64,000 nucleotides of DNA from Pseudomonas sp. ACN8 (GCF_002303925.1 NZ_MRCS01000017.1:1-64000), one strand, 5' to 3'. Numbered from the stretch's first letter, positions 27,199 to 35,147 are shown. Notes: generated by a model from the sequence alone, not told the origin. Made by a program: numbers and translations.

Positions 27199-27444
27199 TT
27201 AAGGGGTGGTCTTGTTCCTCTTGAATAGCTTGCCAAATGCGTAGAAGCCGATGGCGATCTCCGCTATTGCCATCACCCCGTAGATCGCGCCAAACATGAA
27301 GGATGCACCTATAAAGCCTGCGCCTACGATGAAGATAAGCGCCTCGGCAATTTGATTTTGCCGCTTCGACAGGGAAAGCGACCCAGCCTCGATTAGGCCG
27401 GCCACTAAGCCGATCACGATTCCTACAAAAATTCGCGCAAGCAT
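27199..27444 (-). CDS. Small membrane protein, prophage cargo
   Basis: 81 aa from ATG 27444, which has AAGGAGTGGTG directly upstream; longer in-frame starts cover non-coding sequence. Two or three hydrophobic segments (MLARIFVGIVIGLVAGLIEAG, then EALIFIVGAGFIGASFMFGAIYG and VMAIAEIAIGFYAFG) separated by the short polar SLSLSKRQNQ make it an inner-membrane protein. It faces the plus-strand phage genes and nearly touches the end of the preceding one, as cargo (moron) genes do. Function unknown. Confidence 0.65.
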   Translation of the reverse strand: MLARIFVGIVIGLVAGLIEAGSLSLSKRQNQIAEALIFIVGAGFIGASFMFGAIYGVMAIAEIAIGFYAFGKLFKRNKTTP

Positions 27445-27514
27445 CACCACTCCTTTGAACCGGCTCCATGCCGGGCCGAACACAAATACCCCAACCCAAA
27501 CCAAATTGCCACCA

Positions 27515-27812
27515 CCGGTCACGGAGGGCGGTGCCATCCAGTTACTTGCTTGCGAAGCGAAGCATGATACCGCCCACACAAAGACCCGTAATTGCCTTGA
27601 CGATGGCATACCCAGGCCCACCGCACTCGACGTAGCGGTATATCGAAGTGACCAGGAAAATGGTTGATACCATCAGGATGAAAATCGAGATCCCGCGCTG
27701 GACTCGAATTCTCTCTTTATTGCTATAGACGTACATCTAGCCCTCCCAGGGACTTCCGGTTCCAAGCACAACAATACCTTCCGCTGCGCATCCGGTCACG
27801 GAGGGCGGCGCC
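27515..27812. repeat. 21-bp direct repeat flanking a small membrane gene
   Basis: The segment 27515-27535 (CCGGTCACGGAGGGCGG then TGCC) recurs at 27792-27812 with one mismatch (20 of 21). Between the copies lies only the reverse-strand gene 27542-27736. The right copy stands just before the ribosome site of the next phage gene, so the left copy looks like a duplicate of that upstream region made when the small gene was inserted. Confidence 0.7.
27542..27736 (-). CDS. Small membrane protein between direct repeats, prophage cargo
   Basis: 64 aa, ATG 27736 with GGGAGGG upstream. It has a basic N-terminus (SNKERIRVQRG) followed by a membrane segment (ISIFILMVSTIFLVTSIYRYV) and a second one (YAIVKAITGLCVGGIMLRF). 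It is AT-richer than its neighbours and sits alone on the reverse strand between two copies of a 21-bp repeat. A role in superinfection exclusion or lysogenic conversion is a guess from position and topology. Confidence 0.6.
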   Translation of the reverse strand: MYVYSNKERIRVQRGISIFILMVSTIFLVTSIYRYVECGGPGYAIVKAITGLCVGGIMLRFASK

Positions 27813-27828
27813 TGCAATGGAGATTGCC

Positions 27829-28389
27829 ATGAGCAGCTACTTCTACAAAACCAACGCCGCGCCGGCGCTGGCCGCCATCGATGCATGGGACGCCAAGCGC
27901 GCCGAATTTGACCGCAAGCGCGAGGCGCTCAAGGACGTGTTCGGCGGCCCAGGCTCTCCGATGTATTCGGGCAGTGACAGCTATGTCGGTGGAGTGAAGA
28001 TCAGCGCCAGTCGGGATTTAGACGTTCATTGGCGACGCCCGGACGAATACGGCTATCGCGCCCTGCGACACGCGGCAAAGCCGGAGAAAGGCGCAACGAA
28101 AGAAGCGCGAGCGGCGTACAAGGCTGAACACGATCGCCTGACTGCACTGTGGCAAGAGCACTGCCCTGATCGCATCAGCAAGGATGACGTATGGAAAGCA
28201 CTCGGTGTGGACTGGGGCAGCGTGTGGTTGAGCGGCGGCGTGTTCTTCAAGCATGACGACGCCATTTATCTCAATCTCGGGTTCCAGCTGAAGGAAGACG
28301 GCGAGCACATCCAAGGCGCCACCGAGATTGTGGCAAGCGAGTTTGAGGCTGCGCGCCAGCAGGTACTGAATCAGCGCAAGGCCGCCTGA
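27829..28389 (+). CDS. Phage protein of unknown function
   Basis: 186 aa from ATG 27829 (GGAG upstream). The sequence is soluble and charged: YFYKTNAAPALAAIDAWDAKRAEF, a Gly-rich stretch, a repeated basic helix (KPEKGATKEARAAYKAEHDRL), and an aromatic C-terminal domain (ALGVDWGSVWLSGGVFFKHDDAIYLNLGF). It has no recognised domain. It lies in the plus-strand series of the prophage remnant, and the right copy of a 21-bp repeat is just upstream. Confidence 0.65.
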   Translation: MSSYFYKTNAAPALAAIDAWDAKRAEFDRKREALKDVFGGPGSPMYSGSDSYVGGVKISASRDLDVHWRRPDEYGYRALRHAAKPEKGATKEARAAYKAEHDRLTALWQEHCPDRISKDDVWKALGVDWGSVWLSGGVFFKHDDAIYLNLGFQLKEDGEHIQGATEIVASEFEAARQQVLNQRKAA

Positions 28390-28431
28390 CCAACCCCTGC
28401 CTATTACGCAGAAGCGGAAGAGCCATAAAGG

Positions 28432-29085
28432 TCATGCGAGTTTTGGTTTTAAATACTGCTCAATGACTGCGACACAACGATTGAAGTTTTGTCGAAACTC
28501 GTCACCTTCTTCGCTCATATTGTCGTAAATCAGTTTCGGCTTATCTTTAATGGCGTCCCAATTAGCCCTCTTATAATCATCATCTTCGCGCGGATCTGAC
28601 GCCATAAACCAGAATTCCACATAAACCTTGAAGTCGTGCTGAAGTTTAAATAGTGGCTTGAAAAGCTCATGTAGTTCCTTACCCCACAGAGCTTCGCTTT
28701 CAAGCAAAGTTGCTTCGATAGGAGCTCTTGCAGCAAAAATTGCATCGAACCTCTTCTGAAATCCGCCATATTTACGCAAATGGCTTCTTTGAACAAAAGA
28801 CAAATCGACGGCATTTTCAAGTTCATAATCAAGTTCAGCGCTCAACATCACTGGAGAGCGTGCTCGCTCTACTGACTCGCGAAATCTATACAGTTCGACC
28901 AGTGCTTTTCTGGCCAACTCATGATGTGCTGTACCTCTAAGCTGTCTTCGCCAAGTTGCGAGACCTGCGAAACCGAAATAAGAAGCAAGACCAACGCCAA
29001 TGGCGCTAACTAGCGTCCCAAACACCGTGAATACATCTTTAGTGAGCGACCAGTCCGCATCGGTAATCGCCAAACAAATCGACAT
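28432..29085 (-). CDS. Membrane-anchored helical protein, prophage cargo
   Basis: 217 aa. One N-terminal membrane segment (about residues 18-42, VFGTLVSAIGVGLASYFGFAG) is followed by a cytosolic, highly helical domain starting WRRQLRGTAHHELARKALVELYRFRESVE. The gene is clearly more AT-rich than its neighbours and reads against the phage genes. This architecture (single anchor plus long helical domain) is common among uncharacterised proteins in accessory DNA. A role in phage exclusion is only an inference. Another reverse-strand gene of similar build lies at 31048. Confidence 0.7.
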   Translation of the reverse strand: MSICLAITDADWSLTKDVFTVFGTLVSAIGVGLASYFGFAGLATWRRQLRGTAHHELARKALVELYRFRESVERARSPVMLSAELDYELENAVDLSFVQRSHLRKYGGFQKRFDAIFAARAPIEATLLESEALWGKELHELFKPLFKLQHDFKVYVEFWFMASDPREDDDYKRANWDAIKDKPKLIYDNMSEEGDEFRQNFNRCVAVIEQYLKPKLA

Positions 29086-29134
29086 CCCTATCTCCCCATA
29101 AATTCAAATCGCAATATACCGCCGAGGTATCCCC

Positions 29135-30040
29135 ATGCCCACAGCAATCGATTTGTTCGCCGGTCTTGGCGGGTGGTCAACCGGTGCCCGCAATGCCGGT
29201 ATCGAAGTTTTATGGGCTGCCAATCACTGGCCTGTCGCGGTTGAGTGGCACAGCGCCAACCACCCGGACGCCATTCACATCTGCCAGGACTTGCACCAAG
29301 CGGATTGGTCGAAGGTCCCAGCCCACGACATTATGCTCGCATCGCCATGCTGCCAGGGCCACTCGAAGGCCCGCGGCAAAAAGTCCGGTAATGCCCAGCA
29401 CGACTCATCCCGCTCGACAGCCTGGGCAGTGGTGTCGGCCGCCGAGTTCCACCGGCCGGAGGTAGTGCTGGTCGAGAATGTCGAAGAGTTCACGGACTGG
29501 ACTTTGTACCCAGCGTGGTCGCAGGCGATGACTGCGCTGGGCTACATGATCGCACCGCATGTTGTGGATTGCGCCGATCTCGGCGTGCCCCTGTTTCTGG
29601 TGTGCACCCGAAGCATGGCGCCGCTGATGCTCCAGCTGCACCGGCGCCAGCATGTGCCTGCCGCCAGTTTCCTAGACTTCAACGGCGGCCGCTGGTCACC
29701 CATCGAGAAGCCTGGTCGTGCTCAGGCAACCCTTGATCGAGTGCACAACGGCCGAGAACGATTCGGCGAACACTTCATCATGCCTTACTACGGCAAAGGC
29801 TCGGGTCTGACTGGGCGCGACATCAACCGCCCGATCGGAACCATCACCACGCTCGACCGATGGGCTCTGGTCCGCGGCGACGAGATGCGAATGCTCTCAG
29901 CAAATGAGGCACTGGCCGCGATGTCGTTCCCGGCTGACATAAAGCGTCCGGACAATCACCGGCTGACGATGCACATGGCCGGCAATGCGGTGCCGCCACT
30001 TGCAGGCCAGCGAATCGTCGAGGCACTAATGCTGGCCTAA
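29135..30040 (+). CDS. Phage C5-cytosine DNA methyltransferase lacking motif VIII
   Basis: 301 aa. Motif I (DLFAGLGGWSTGA), motif IV with the catalytic Cys (ASPCCQGHSKARGK), motif VI (VLVENVEEF), and motifs IX and X (the target-recognition part, then MAGNAVPPLAG) are all present. The segment normally reading GVP-QxRxR-LF is GVPLFLVCTRS, so the five residues of motif VIII are missing in frame. Its arginine assists catalysis in HhaI-type enzymes, so activity is doubtful. Phages use such enzymes to protect their DNA. No partner restriction gene is visible. Confidence 0.88.
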   Translation: MPTAIDLFAGLGGWSTGARNAGIEVLWAANHWPVAVEWHSANHPDAIHICQDLHQADWSKVPAHDIMLASPCCQGHSKARGKKSGNAQHDSSRSTAWAVVSAAEFHRPEVVLVENVEEFTDWTLYPAWSQAMTALGYMIAPHVVDCADLGVPLFLVCTRSMAPLMLQLHRRQHVPAASFLDFNGGRWSPIEKPGRAQATLDRVHNGRERFGEHFIMPYYGKGSGLTGRDINRPIGTITTLDRWALVRGDEMRMLSANEALAAMSFPADIKRPDNHRLTMHMAGNAVPPLAGQRIVEALMLA

Positions 30041-30053
30041 AATAAAAGTACTC

Positions 30054-30350
30054 TCATTTCAGTTTCGGCAAATCGCTGATGGTATGAGTGACGTTTGAGC
30101 CAATATCTGAAACCTCGATTTTTTGATTGCCATTTTCATCCATTTCGATTTTTAGTTGCCCACCAGTGGCCCCGCTTGCAAATAGGGGGTACAGAATTGC
30201 TCCGCCCTCAATAGCGTTTACAGCCTGTTCAAAAGTAATGATTTCGTGTTGACCTGTTGCCTGGTTGTTGCCACTCACGGGGTTCCATTGAAACTCAACT
30301 GCCTCACCGTTCTTGTTGATGCGAACTGCCGAAACTAAATACATAGCCAT
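30054..30350 (-). CDS. Small hypothetical protein, prophage cargo
   Basis: 98 aa from ATG 30350, chosen because AAAGGAGTGGCG precedes it (very like the site of the reverse-strand gene at 27444). A small soluble protein, probably beta-rich: MYLVSAVRINKNGEAVEFQWNP, then a helix IITFEQAVNAIEGGAIL and two strands (LKIEMDENGNQKIEVSDI). It resembles small prophage-borne proteins with a DUF-type fold that I cannot name. It is AT-rich and antiparallel to the methyltransferase gene. Confidence 0.6.
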   Translation of the reverse strand: MAMYLVSAVRINKNGEAVEFQWNPVSGNNQATGQHEIITFEQAVNAIEGGAILYPLFASGATGGQLKIEMDENGNQKIEVSDIGSNVTHTISDLPKLK

Positions 30351-30434
30351 AACGCCACTCCTTTCCTGAACGCTCAACTGTAGCTCATCCCTTACTACCC
30401 TTCAGCCCGGGCATGCCCCGGCATAGGACGCCCC

Positions 30435-31079
30435 ATGCTCACAGAAAACAAACCGGCCGAGCCGCTACCGAGCTTGGCGACCGGTGCCGAACTCAATCCA
30501 GCTACCTGGGCTGACTTCGTCCAGCGCCTGCGCTATGACTGCAAGGGTGAACGGGTCCGAGACCACTGCACCGCCGCCGCCATCTTCATTGTCGAGGCCC
30601 GCCGCATCGTCTACGGCCTGGACATGGATTACACCGACAAGCGTCTGGTGTACTGGGACAGCGGCGAGTCAGTAGCCTACTCGGTGAAGGAGTACTGGGA
30701 CGGCTTGTCCAGCTACGAGAAAAGCCAGCTTAATAAAAAGATGCAGGCTTGGTCCGAGTGCCAGTTCATGAAGGCCGACGAGTCGGATCAGTGGTATGTG
30801 CTCGGCGAGCTACCCGAACACACCGTCACCGGCTGGGACGATCGCTGGGAGTACGTCAACGCCCATTTCACCCACGCTGCCGCCGAAGCATTCATCAAGC
30901 GTAAGAAGCACGACTACCGCGATGGGATGCGCGTCTACGTCGAATCGCAGTATTACGCCTGGGAGTTTGAAGCCATCAAGGCGGCGATACTCGACGGCAC
31001 GCTGACCTACACGCCGAAGCCGGTTGTGAATGCCCATGATCTGGCACCTAAACACTTGTTGCGCAGCGCTCTAGATTAG
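30435..31079 (+). CDS. Phage protein of unknown function
   Basis: 214 aa. Soluble and rich in aromatic residues: WADFVQRLRYDCKGERVRDHCTAAAIFIVEARRIV, then GLDMDYTDKRLVYWDSGESVA, WDDRWEYVNAHFTHAAAEAFIKRKKHDYRDG and YYAWEFEAIKAAILDG. The last part is a pattern shared by several Pseudomonas prophages in my memory, without a known function. It has normal GC-rich codon use, like the other plus-strand phage genes. Its 3' end overlaps the convergent gene at 31048 by 32 bp. Confidence 0.65.
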   Translation: MLTENKPAEPLPSLATGAELNPATWADFVQRLRYDCKGERVRDHCTAAAIFIVEARRIVYGLDMDYTDKRLVYWDSGESVAYSVKEYWDGLSSYEKSQLNKKMQAWSECQFMKADESDQWYVLGELPEHTVTGWDDRWEYVNAHFTHAAAEAFIKRKKHDYRDGMRVYVESQYYAWEFEAIKAAILDGTLTYTPKPVVNAHDLAPKHLLRSALD

Positions 31080-31659
31080 TCATCTGAGCCTGCATCTGTT
31101 CTAGCATCACCTTTAAAGGGCTGTACTCCCGAGCCTGTACCGCGGGCCTGGGATCCCAGCCTTCTAAAGCGATCCGTTGGCACATCTGAACAATCGCCCT
31201 GGCATTCAGAACGCACTCAACCACTTCTGTAGTAGGCATCGACATGAGGTCGATAGCATTTAGGTCCCGTAAAATCTCGTCGACCCTCTCCAGGGACCTC
31301 CTCACATCTGCGGGGGAGTCCGGCGTAATAGGCCGATAATGGTTTCTCAATCGATAATTGAGAGCTCCAATAGCGTCAAACGCATTAAGGCAGCGTTCTT
31401 CCACAGCGCGAATCACGACTTTTTCTCTTGCTCGAATGTTGTTCTTCGTGAAGCGCCGATCACCAGAAGCGATTAATGCCGCTACCAATATCGCAAGGAT
31501 TGAACCTATCGCTTGAACCCAGGCTGAGGCTTCATTCGGGAGCCAACCGGTTTTGTTGAAATACCCGATCGACCCAACGACTACCCAAAGCCCAGCCCCA
31601 CCGAAAACCAATAGCCATAACGCCCACAAGGTTCGCTCTACAAATCTATTCCATTGCAT
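31048..31659 (-). CDS. Two-helix membrane protein with cytosolic domain, prophage cargo
   Basis: 203 aa from ATG 31659 (GGAG upstream; an in-frame start nine codons earlier is possible). Two N-terminal membrane segments (LWALWLLVFGGAGLWVVVGSIGYF and AIGSILAILVAALIASG) are followed by a soluble helical region of about 130 residues with VVIRAVEERCLNAFDAIGALNYRLRNHY. It reads against the phage genes and overlaps the preceding one at the 3' ends. Together with the gene at 28432 it makes a pair of anchored helical cargo proteins. Function unknown. Confidence 0.65.
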   Translation of the reverse strand: MQWNRFVERTLWALWLLVFGGAGLWVVVGSIGYFNKTGWLPNEASAWVQAIGSILAILVAALIASGDRRFTKNNIRAREKVVIRAVEERCLNAFDAIGALNYRLRNHYRPITPDSPADVRRSLERVDEILRDLNAIDLMSMPTTEVVECVLNARAIVQMCQRIALEGWDPRPAVQAREYSPLKVMLEQMQAQMTNLERCATSV

Positions 31660-31800
31660 ATCAAGGCTCCGTTTCCGTGCAGGCACTTTGCCTCAGCGTG
31701 CTGCTCGTATTCAACTTAATCAAAACGCCGGAATCCGCCTCAACACCAAGTAATTCCCTCCCCCTTCAAAGTCAGCCGCTATAGCGGCAAGGACGAAGTC

Positions 31801-32385
31801 ATGCCTGAAGTAAAAGTGGTGATGTACGAATCCCTGGACGCTGCCAGCATTCAAACTGTCACCGGCTGGGTCGGCGCAGATGGTCGCTTCTGGGGTAACG
31901 ATGAACACATGGCCAGATATTGCGGCGCAACCCATCGCCGCTGCGAGAAAAATCCAGACCACCCAATCTACGAAGTGCGCAGCTGGTGCGAGCAGTGCCA
32001 CTCCGACAGCAGGGCCAAAGCATTCGCGGCCATGCCTACCAAAGACTGGGAAGGCGAACCGCTGGTGGACTTCGACGGAGACAACTACTTCTTCGACTCG
32101 GACAGCCTGCGAGACTACATCCTCGATGGCGACGTGAACCTATCTGACCTGCGCCTGTGCATCTGTGAGCCGAACATGCCGCGCGAGATCGACCCGTCGG
32201 ACGTTTTCTGCGATGACCTGCCAGAGGACGGTGAAATACGCGACGAACAGTTGGTGGCCGCGTTCGACTTGCTCAACGAGATGATTCGCAAATCTGAGCC
32301 ACTGTCGTGGTCGCAAGGCAAGTTCGCCGCGGTGCTGCCTCAATCTTTCCTAGACGAAATCGCCGCTGAGCAGGTGACTCCATGA
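31801..32385 (+). CDS. Acidic phage protein with Cys/His pairs
   Basis: 194 aa, strongly acidic. The first half holds scattered cysteines and histidines (ARYCGATHRRCEKNPDH, then WCEQCHSDSRAK) that could bind zinc. The second half has LVDFDGDNYFFDSDSLRDYILDGD and a repeat-like LRLCICEPNMPREIDPSDVFCDDLPEDGE. I know no family for it, though similar proteins occur in Pseudomonas prophages near the integrase. Codon use matches the neighbouring plus-strand genes. Confidence 0.65.
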   Translation: MPEVKVVMYESLDAASIQTVTGWVGADGRFWGNDEHMARYCGATHRRCEKNPDHPIYEVRSWCEQCHSDSRAKAFAAMPTKDWEGEPLVDFDGDNYFFDSDSLRDYILDGDVNLSDLRLCICEPNMPREIDPSDVFCDDLPEDGEIRDEQLVAAFDLLNEMIRKSEPLSWSQGKFAAVLPQSFLDEIAAEQVTP

Positions 32386-32459
32386 TTGCCATCTCCTACA
32401 TGGCCCAGCTTATCCACAAGGGGCCATATAGTAATATGGTCTCAAATTTCAATAACTTG

Positions 32460-32825
32460 CTAGTTAAAGTAGGGAGCTATGACATTAGCTAGCACCGAAC
32501 TACTAGTCGTTAAAATAAACGCTTTCAAATCATCAAGGTGCGTTTGCTTATCTTCTGTCTTCGCCTCTATAAGTCGATCCAGAATTGTTTGAACATCGCC
32601 CCGATGTTGATCGGAAAGCTCACCAAGAAAAGGTTTTAAGTCCTTAAGTAAGGCAGCAATTTTTTCTTCTGGCGTTGAAATCACTTGAACAACGTCTCCC
32701 CGCACGTCAACTCCTAAAACATCTGAAATATGGAGATCCGCATCTGGATCGCACTCGACCCTAACAACGCTTCCACCTATGCGTTGACCCCGGACACCTT
32801 CAATTCTGAACTTACTTTCACCCAT
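32460..32825 (-). CDS. Small hypothetical protein, prophage cargo
   Basis: 121 aa. The N-terminal half is beta-like (KFRIEGVRGQRIGGSVVRVECDPDADLHISDVLGVDVRGD) and the C-terminal half helical and acidic (PEEKIAALLKDLKPFLGELSDQHRGDVQTILDRLIE). It is AT-rich and on the reverse strand, immediately before the excisionase gene. A ribosome site is GGAGGTGT upstream of ATG 32825. No function can be assigned. Small toxin-antitoxin or anti-phage genes often occupy this place, but nothing in the sequence proves that. Confidence 0.6.
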   Translation of the reverse strand: MGESKFRIEGVRGQRIGGSVVRVECDPDADLHISDVLGVDVRGDVVQVISTPEEKIAALLKDLKPFLGELSDQHRGDVQTILDRLIEAKTEDKQTHLDDLKAFILTTSSSVLANVIAPYFN

Positions 32826-32927
32826 CTAACACCTCCGAATTGATGCTCATTAGTAGCGCCGACAAAGACCGCGCTCTCTACATAACATCAATCACCTTCT
32901 GCCGCCACGCGCGGCATGGAGTATCCA

Positions 32928-33140
32928 ATGAAAAAAGAACTGATCAAGATCAGCGAGTTTCAGCGCCGGCGCTGGGGCGAGAACGGAACCCCACAATGCC
33001 CCCAAGCGATTCGCAACCATATCCGCAACGGCATAGTCCCCGGCGAGCAGATCGGAAAACTCTGGTACGTTGACTGGACCGCATTCACCCGCTCGGACGG
33101 CAACGACCTGGTGGCGATGGTATTGAAAGGAGCTGCATGA
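32928..33140 (+). CDS. Excisionase-like small DNA-binding protein
   Basis: 70 aa from ATG 32928 (GGAGT seven bases upstream). The sequence KKELIKISEFQRRRWGENGTPQCPQAIRNHIRNGIVPGEQIGKLWYVDW is a winged-helix excisionase/AlpA-like domain, with a final Trp and basic recognition region. It overlaps the integrase start by 4 bp (ATGA). By family it bends DNA at the attachment site and directs the integrase to excision. Confidence 0.75.
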   Translation: MKKELIKISEFQRRRWGENGTPQCPQAIRNHIRNGIVPGEQIGKLWYVDWTAFTRSDGNDLVAMVLKGAA

Positions 33141-34252
33141 TGGTCCCACGGCCGCGCAACAAGGCGAACAAGAGCCTTCCGCAGAACCTGTACTTCGATG
33201 CGCGGCGCTCGACCTATCGCTATCGCCGGCCAACTGACGGTAAGTGGTTTCAGTTCGGTACTGATCGCATCAAGGCCATCGACGCCGCGAAGCAATTGAA
33301 CCTGGAGTTCATGCGCGGCGCAGACTTGATTGGCGCCGTGCTGGGCAACTCATCCGAATCTTTCGCAGGCTTCCTCGATACCTACGAGCGCGAAGTTTTA
33401 CCACCGCGCGAACTGGCCAAGGGAACTCTGGGGTTGTACGCAGTGCACTTCCGGCGATTCCGTAAGCAGTTCGAGGGCAAGGCCGTCGACCAGATCACGA
33501 TCCGCATGGTCGCGGAGATGCTGGATGCCCTCACCCCCCGGACGGCAAACCAATGCCGGGCACTGCTGATCGATGTTTTGAATCACGCTGCCGCCAAAGG
33601 CCTGTGCCCAGACAACCCGGCGGCCAGCACAATCAACCGCATTGAGAAAAAACAACGCAAACGCCATACCGTCGAAGGCTTGAAAGCCATCCGGGAGAAA
33701 GCGCCAGCCTGGCTACAGAATGCAATTGACCTCGCCCTCATCACTGCCCAGCGCCGGACGGACATCCTGGACATGCGATTCGACGGTGTTCGAGAGGGCT
33801 TCCTGTACTTGGTGCAGAAGAAGACGGCGAAGGCTAGTGACGCGGCGTGGATCCGCTTCCGGGTGACACCTGAGTTGCAGGCTGTGATTAGCCGCTGCCG
33901 TGACGACACTGCTTCCCCGTACCTGGTACACCGCAAGCCCGATCGCCTGAAACAGAAACAGGCACAGACCAAGGACCATTGGACGAAGATTGAAGAGCGG
34001 TATTTGACGCGAGCATTCAAGGACGCCAGGGAGGCGGCAAACTGCTACGCGGGATGGAAGGAAGAAGAGATGCCGGGCTTCCACGAAGTGCGAGCGTTGT
34101 CACTGCACCTGTACAAGAAAGCCGGAAAGGATGGGCAGAAAATCGCAGGGCATGCGAGCGAAGGCATGACCAAAAACTACCAGCGTGACCATGAGGAAAT
34201 CATTTGGTCAGAGGCGATTCCAGACCTAAATATCAGCGAAATCACCGGGTAG
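33137..34252 (+). CDS. Tyrosine-recombinase integrase
   Basis: 371 aa from ATG 33137, translationally coupled to the excisionase gene. The N-terminal arm-binding domain reads NLYFDARRSTYRYRRPTDGKWFQFG; a SAM-like core-binding domain follows (about 70-170). The catalytic domain has Arg in ITAQRRTDILDMRF, a Lys in VQKKTAKA, HEVRALSLHL with His-x-x-Arg, GHASEGM with the second His, and the Tyr nucleophile in KNYQRD. All key residues are intact, so it could be active. Its stop overlaps the first of three arm-type repeats, and tRNA-Pro lies 90 bp on. Confidence 0.9.
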   Translation: MMVPRPRNKANKSLPQNLYFDARRSTYRYRRPTDGKWFQFGTDRIKAIDAAKQLNLEFMRGADLIGAVLGNSSESFAGFLDTYEREVLPPRELAKGTLGLYAVHFRRFRKQFEGKAVDQITIRMVAEMLDALTPRTANQCRALLIDVLNHAAAKGLCPDNPAASTINRIEKKQRKRHTVEGLKAIREKAPAWLQNAIDLALITAQRRTDILDMRFDGVREGFLYLVQKKTAKASDAAWIRFRVTPELQAVISRCRDDTASPYLVHRKPDRLKQKQAQTKDHWTKIEERYLTRAFKDAREAANCYAGWKEEEMPGFHEVRALSLHLYKKAGKDGQKIAGHASEGMTKNYQRDHEEIIWSEAIPDLNISEITG

Positions 34253-34282
34253 TTTTGCGCCAGTTTTGCGCGGGTTTTGCGC
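34250..34282. repeat. Three 11-bp tandem repeats, likely integrase arm-type sites
   Basis: The core GTTTTGCGC occurs three times (34252-34260, 34263-34271, 34274-34282) with exactly 11-bp periodicity, one helical turn. It stands between the int stop codon and tRNA-Pro, where the arm sites of a lambda-type attachment region are expected. Confidence 0.65.
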
Positions 34283-34292
34283 AGACACAAAA

Positions 34293-34315
34293 AAGCCGAT
34301 CTATCTGATCGGCTT
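34293..34315 (-). terminator. Terminator behind tRNA-Pro
   Basis: AAGCCGATC (34293-34301) pairs with GATCGGCTT (34307-34315). On the minus strand it ends in a run of six T, so it terminates the tRNA-Pro transcript; it could also serve the integrase gene from the other side. Confidence 0.75.
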
Positions 34316-34341
34316 AAGTGTCTGATTTTACTCAGGAATAA

Positions 34342-34418
34342 TGGTCGGGACGGAGTGATTCGAACACTCGACCCCTAGCACCCCATGCTAGTGCGCTACC
34401 GGACTGCGCTACGCCCCG
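34342..34418 (-). tRNA. tRNA-Pro(GGG)
   Basis: 77 nt including an encoded CCA. The acceptor pairs CGGGGCG with CGTCCCG (one G-T), the anticodon stem CTAGC/GCTAG encloses loop ATGGGGT with anticodon GGG, and the T arm reads GAGTGTTCGAATCACTC. Its 3' end faces the prophage remnant, making it the likely integration target. The gene is complete. Confidence 0.95.
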
Positions 34419-34507
34419 ACTAGGCGTGAAACCTGTTCCTCACCTCGAGGAACGCTCAAGAATATATCGCAAGCTTTTGAAAACTGGAAGTATTTAAAAG
34501 CGAGAAT

Positions 34508-34864
34508 TTATTTCTTGAGTACCACCAGAACATCTTCGAGCTCGGCGATCATCTGGCGGATCATTTGTTTGTATTGGGTGGTGTCGTCTTTGGCTTCATC
34601 ACCAGACAAACGCAAGCGTGCGCCGCCGATGGTGAACCCCTGATCGTAAAGAAGCGCGCGGATCTGCCGGATCATCAGCACGTCCTGGCGCTGATAATAC
34701 CGGCGGTTTCCGCGGCGTTTGACAGGGTTGAGTTGAGGAAACTCCTGCTCCCAGTAGCGCAGCACGTGCGGTTTTACCGCACACAGCTCGCTGACTTCAC
34801 CAATGGTGAAGTAGCGTTTGCCCGGGATGACGGGGAGCTCGTCGTTATGACTTGGTTCCAGCAT
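34508..34864 (-). CDS. MerR-family regulator next to ihfA
   Basis: 118 aa from ATG 34864. The start overlaps the 3' end of ihfA by about 20 bp, as is common for this gene. The MerR HTH is clear: [30 protein letters not shown], then the wing [27 protein letters not shown] and a short C-terminal coiled coil. It lacks the metal-binding cysteines of MerR proper. This gene follows ihfA throughout the pseudomonads; its targets are unknown to me. It probably shares the pheST-ihfA transcript. Confidence 0.9.
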   Translation of the reverse strand: MLEPSHNDELPVIPGKRYFTIGEVSELCAVKPHVLRYWEQEFPQLNPVKRRGNRRYYQRQDVLMIRQIRALLYDQGFTIGGARLRLSGDEAKDDTTQYKQMIRQMIAELEDVLVVLKK

Positions 34865-35147
34865 AAGCCTCAACTCGGGCCTTCAACTTCTGCCCTGGAC
34901 GAAAGGTGACCACACGGCGAGCCGTGATCGGGATTTCTTCCCCCGTTTTCGGATTGCGGCCAGGCCGCTGGCGTTTGTCCCGAAGGTCGAAATTGCCGAA
35001 ACCGGACAATTTGACTTGTTCGTTGTCTTCGAGAGCGTGCCTGATTTCTTCAAAAAACAGTTCGACCAATTCCTTGGCCTCCCGTTTATTCAGGCCCAGC
35101 TCCTCATACAGACGTTCCGCCATCTCAGCTTTCGTCAGAGCCCCCAT
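34845..35147 (-). CDS. ihfA: Integration host factor alpha subunit
   Basis: 100 aa, complete. It pairs with IhfB to bend DNA for recombination, replication and sigma-54 promoters. The sequence has the expected N-terminal helices ([32 protein letters not shown]) and the beta arm [27 protein letters not shown] with the intercalating proline. It follows pheT by 3 bp, the classical pheST-ihfA arrangement. The protein is also the usual host cofactor of lambda-type integrases such as the one next door. Confidence 0.97.
   Translation of the reverse strand: MGALTKAEMAERLYEELGLNKREAKELVELFFEEIRHALEDNEQVKLSGFGNFDLRDKRQRPGRNPKTGEEIPITARRVVTFRPGQKLKARVEAYAGTKS

Noticed and set aside
28432..31659. Restriction-modification or toxin-antitoxin system around the methyltransferase
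   Set aside because: Neighbouring genes show no nuclease or toxin motifs, so a lone phage methyltransferase is the simpler reading.
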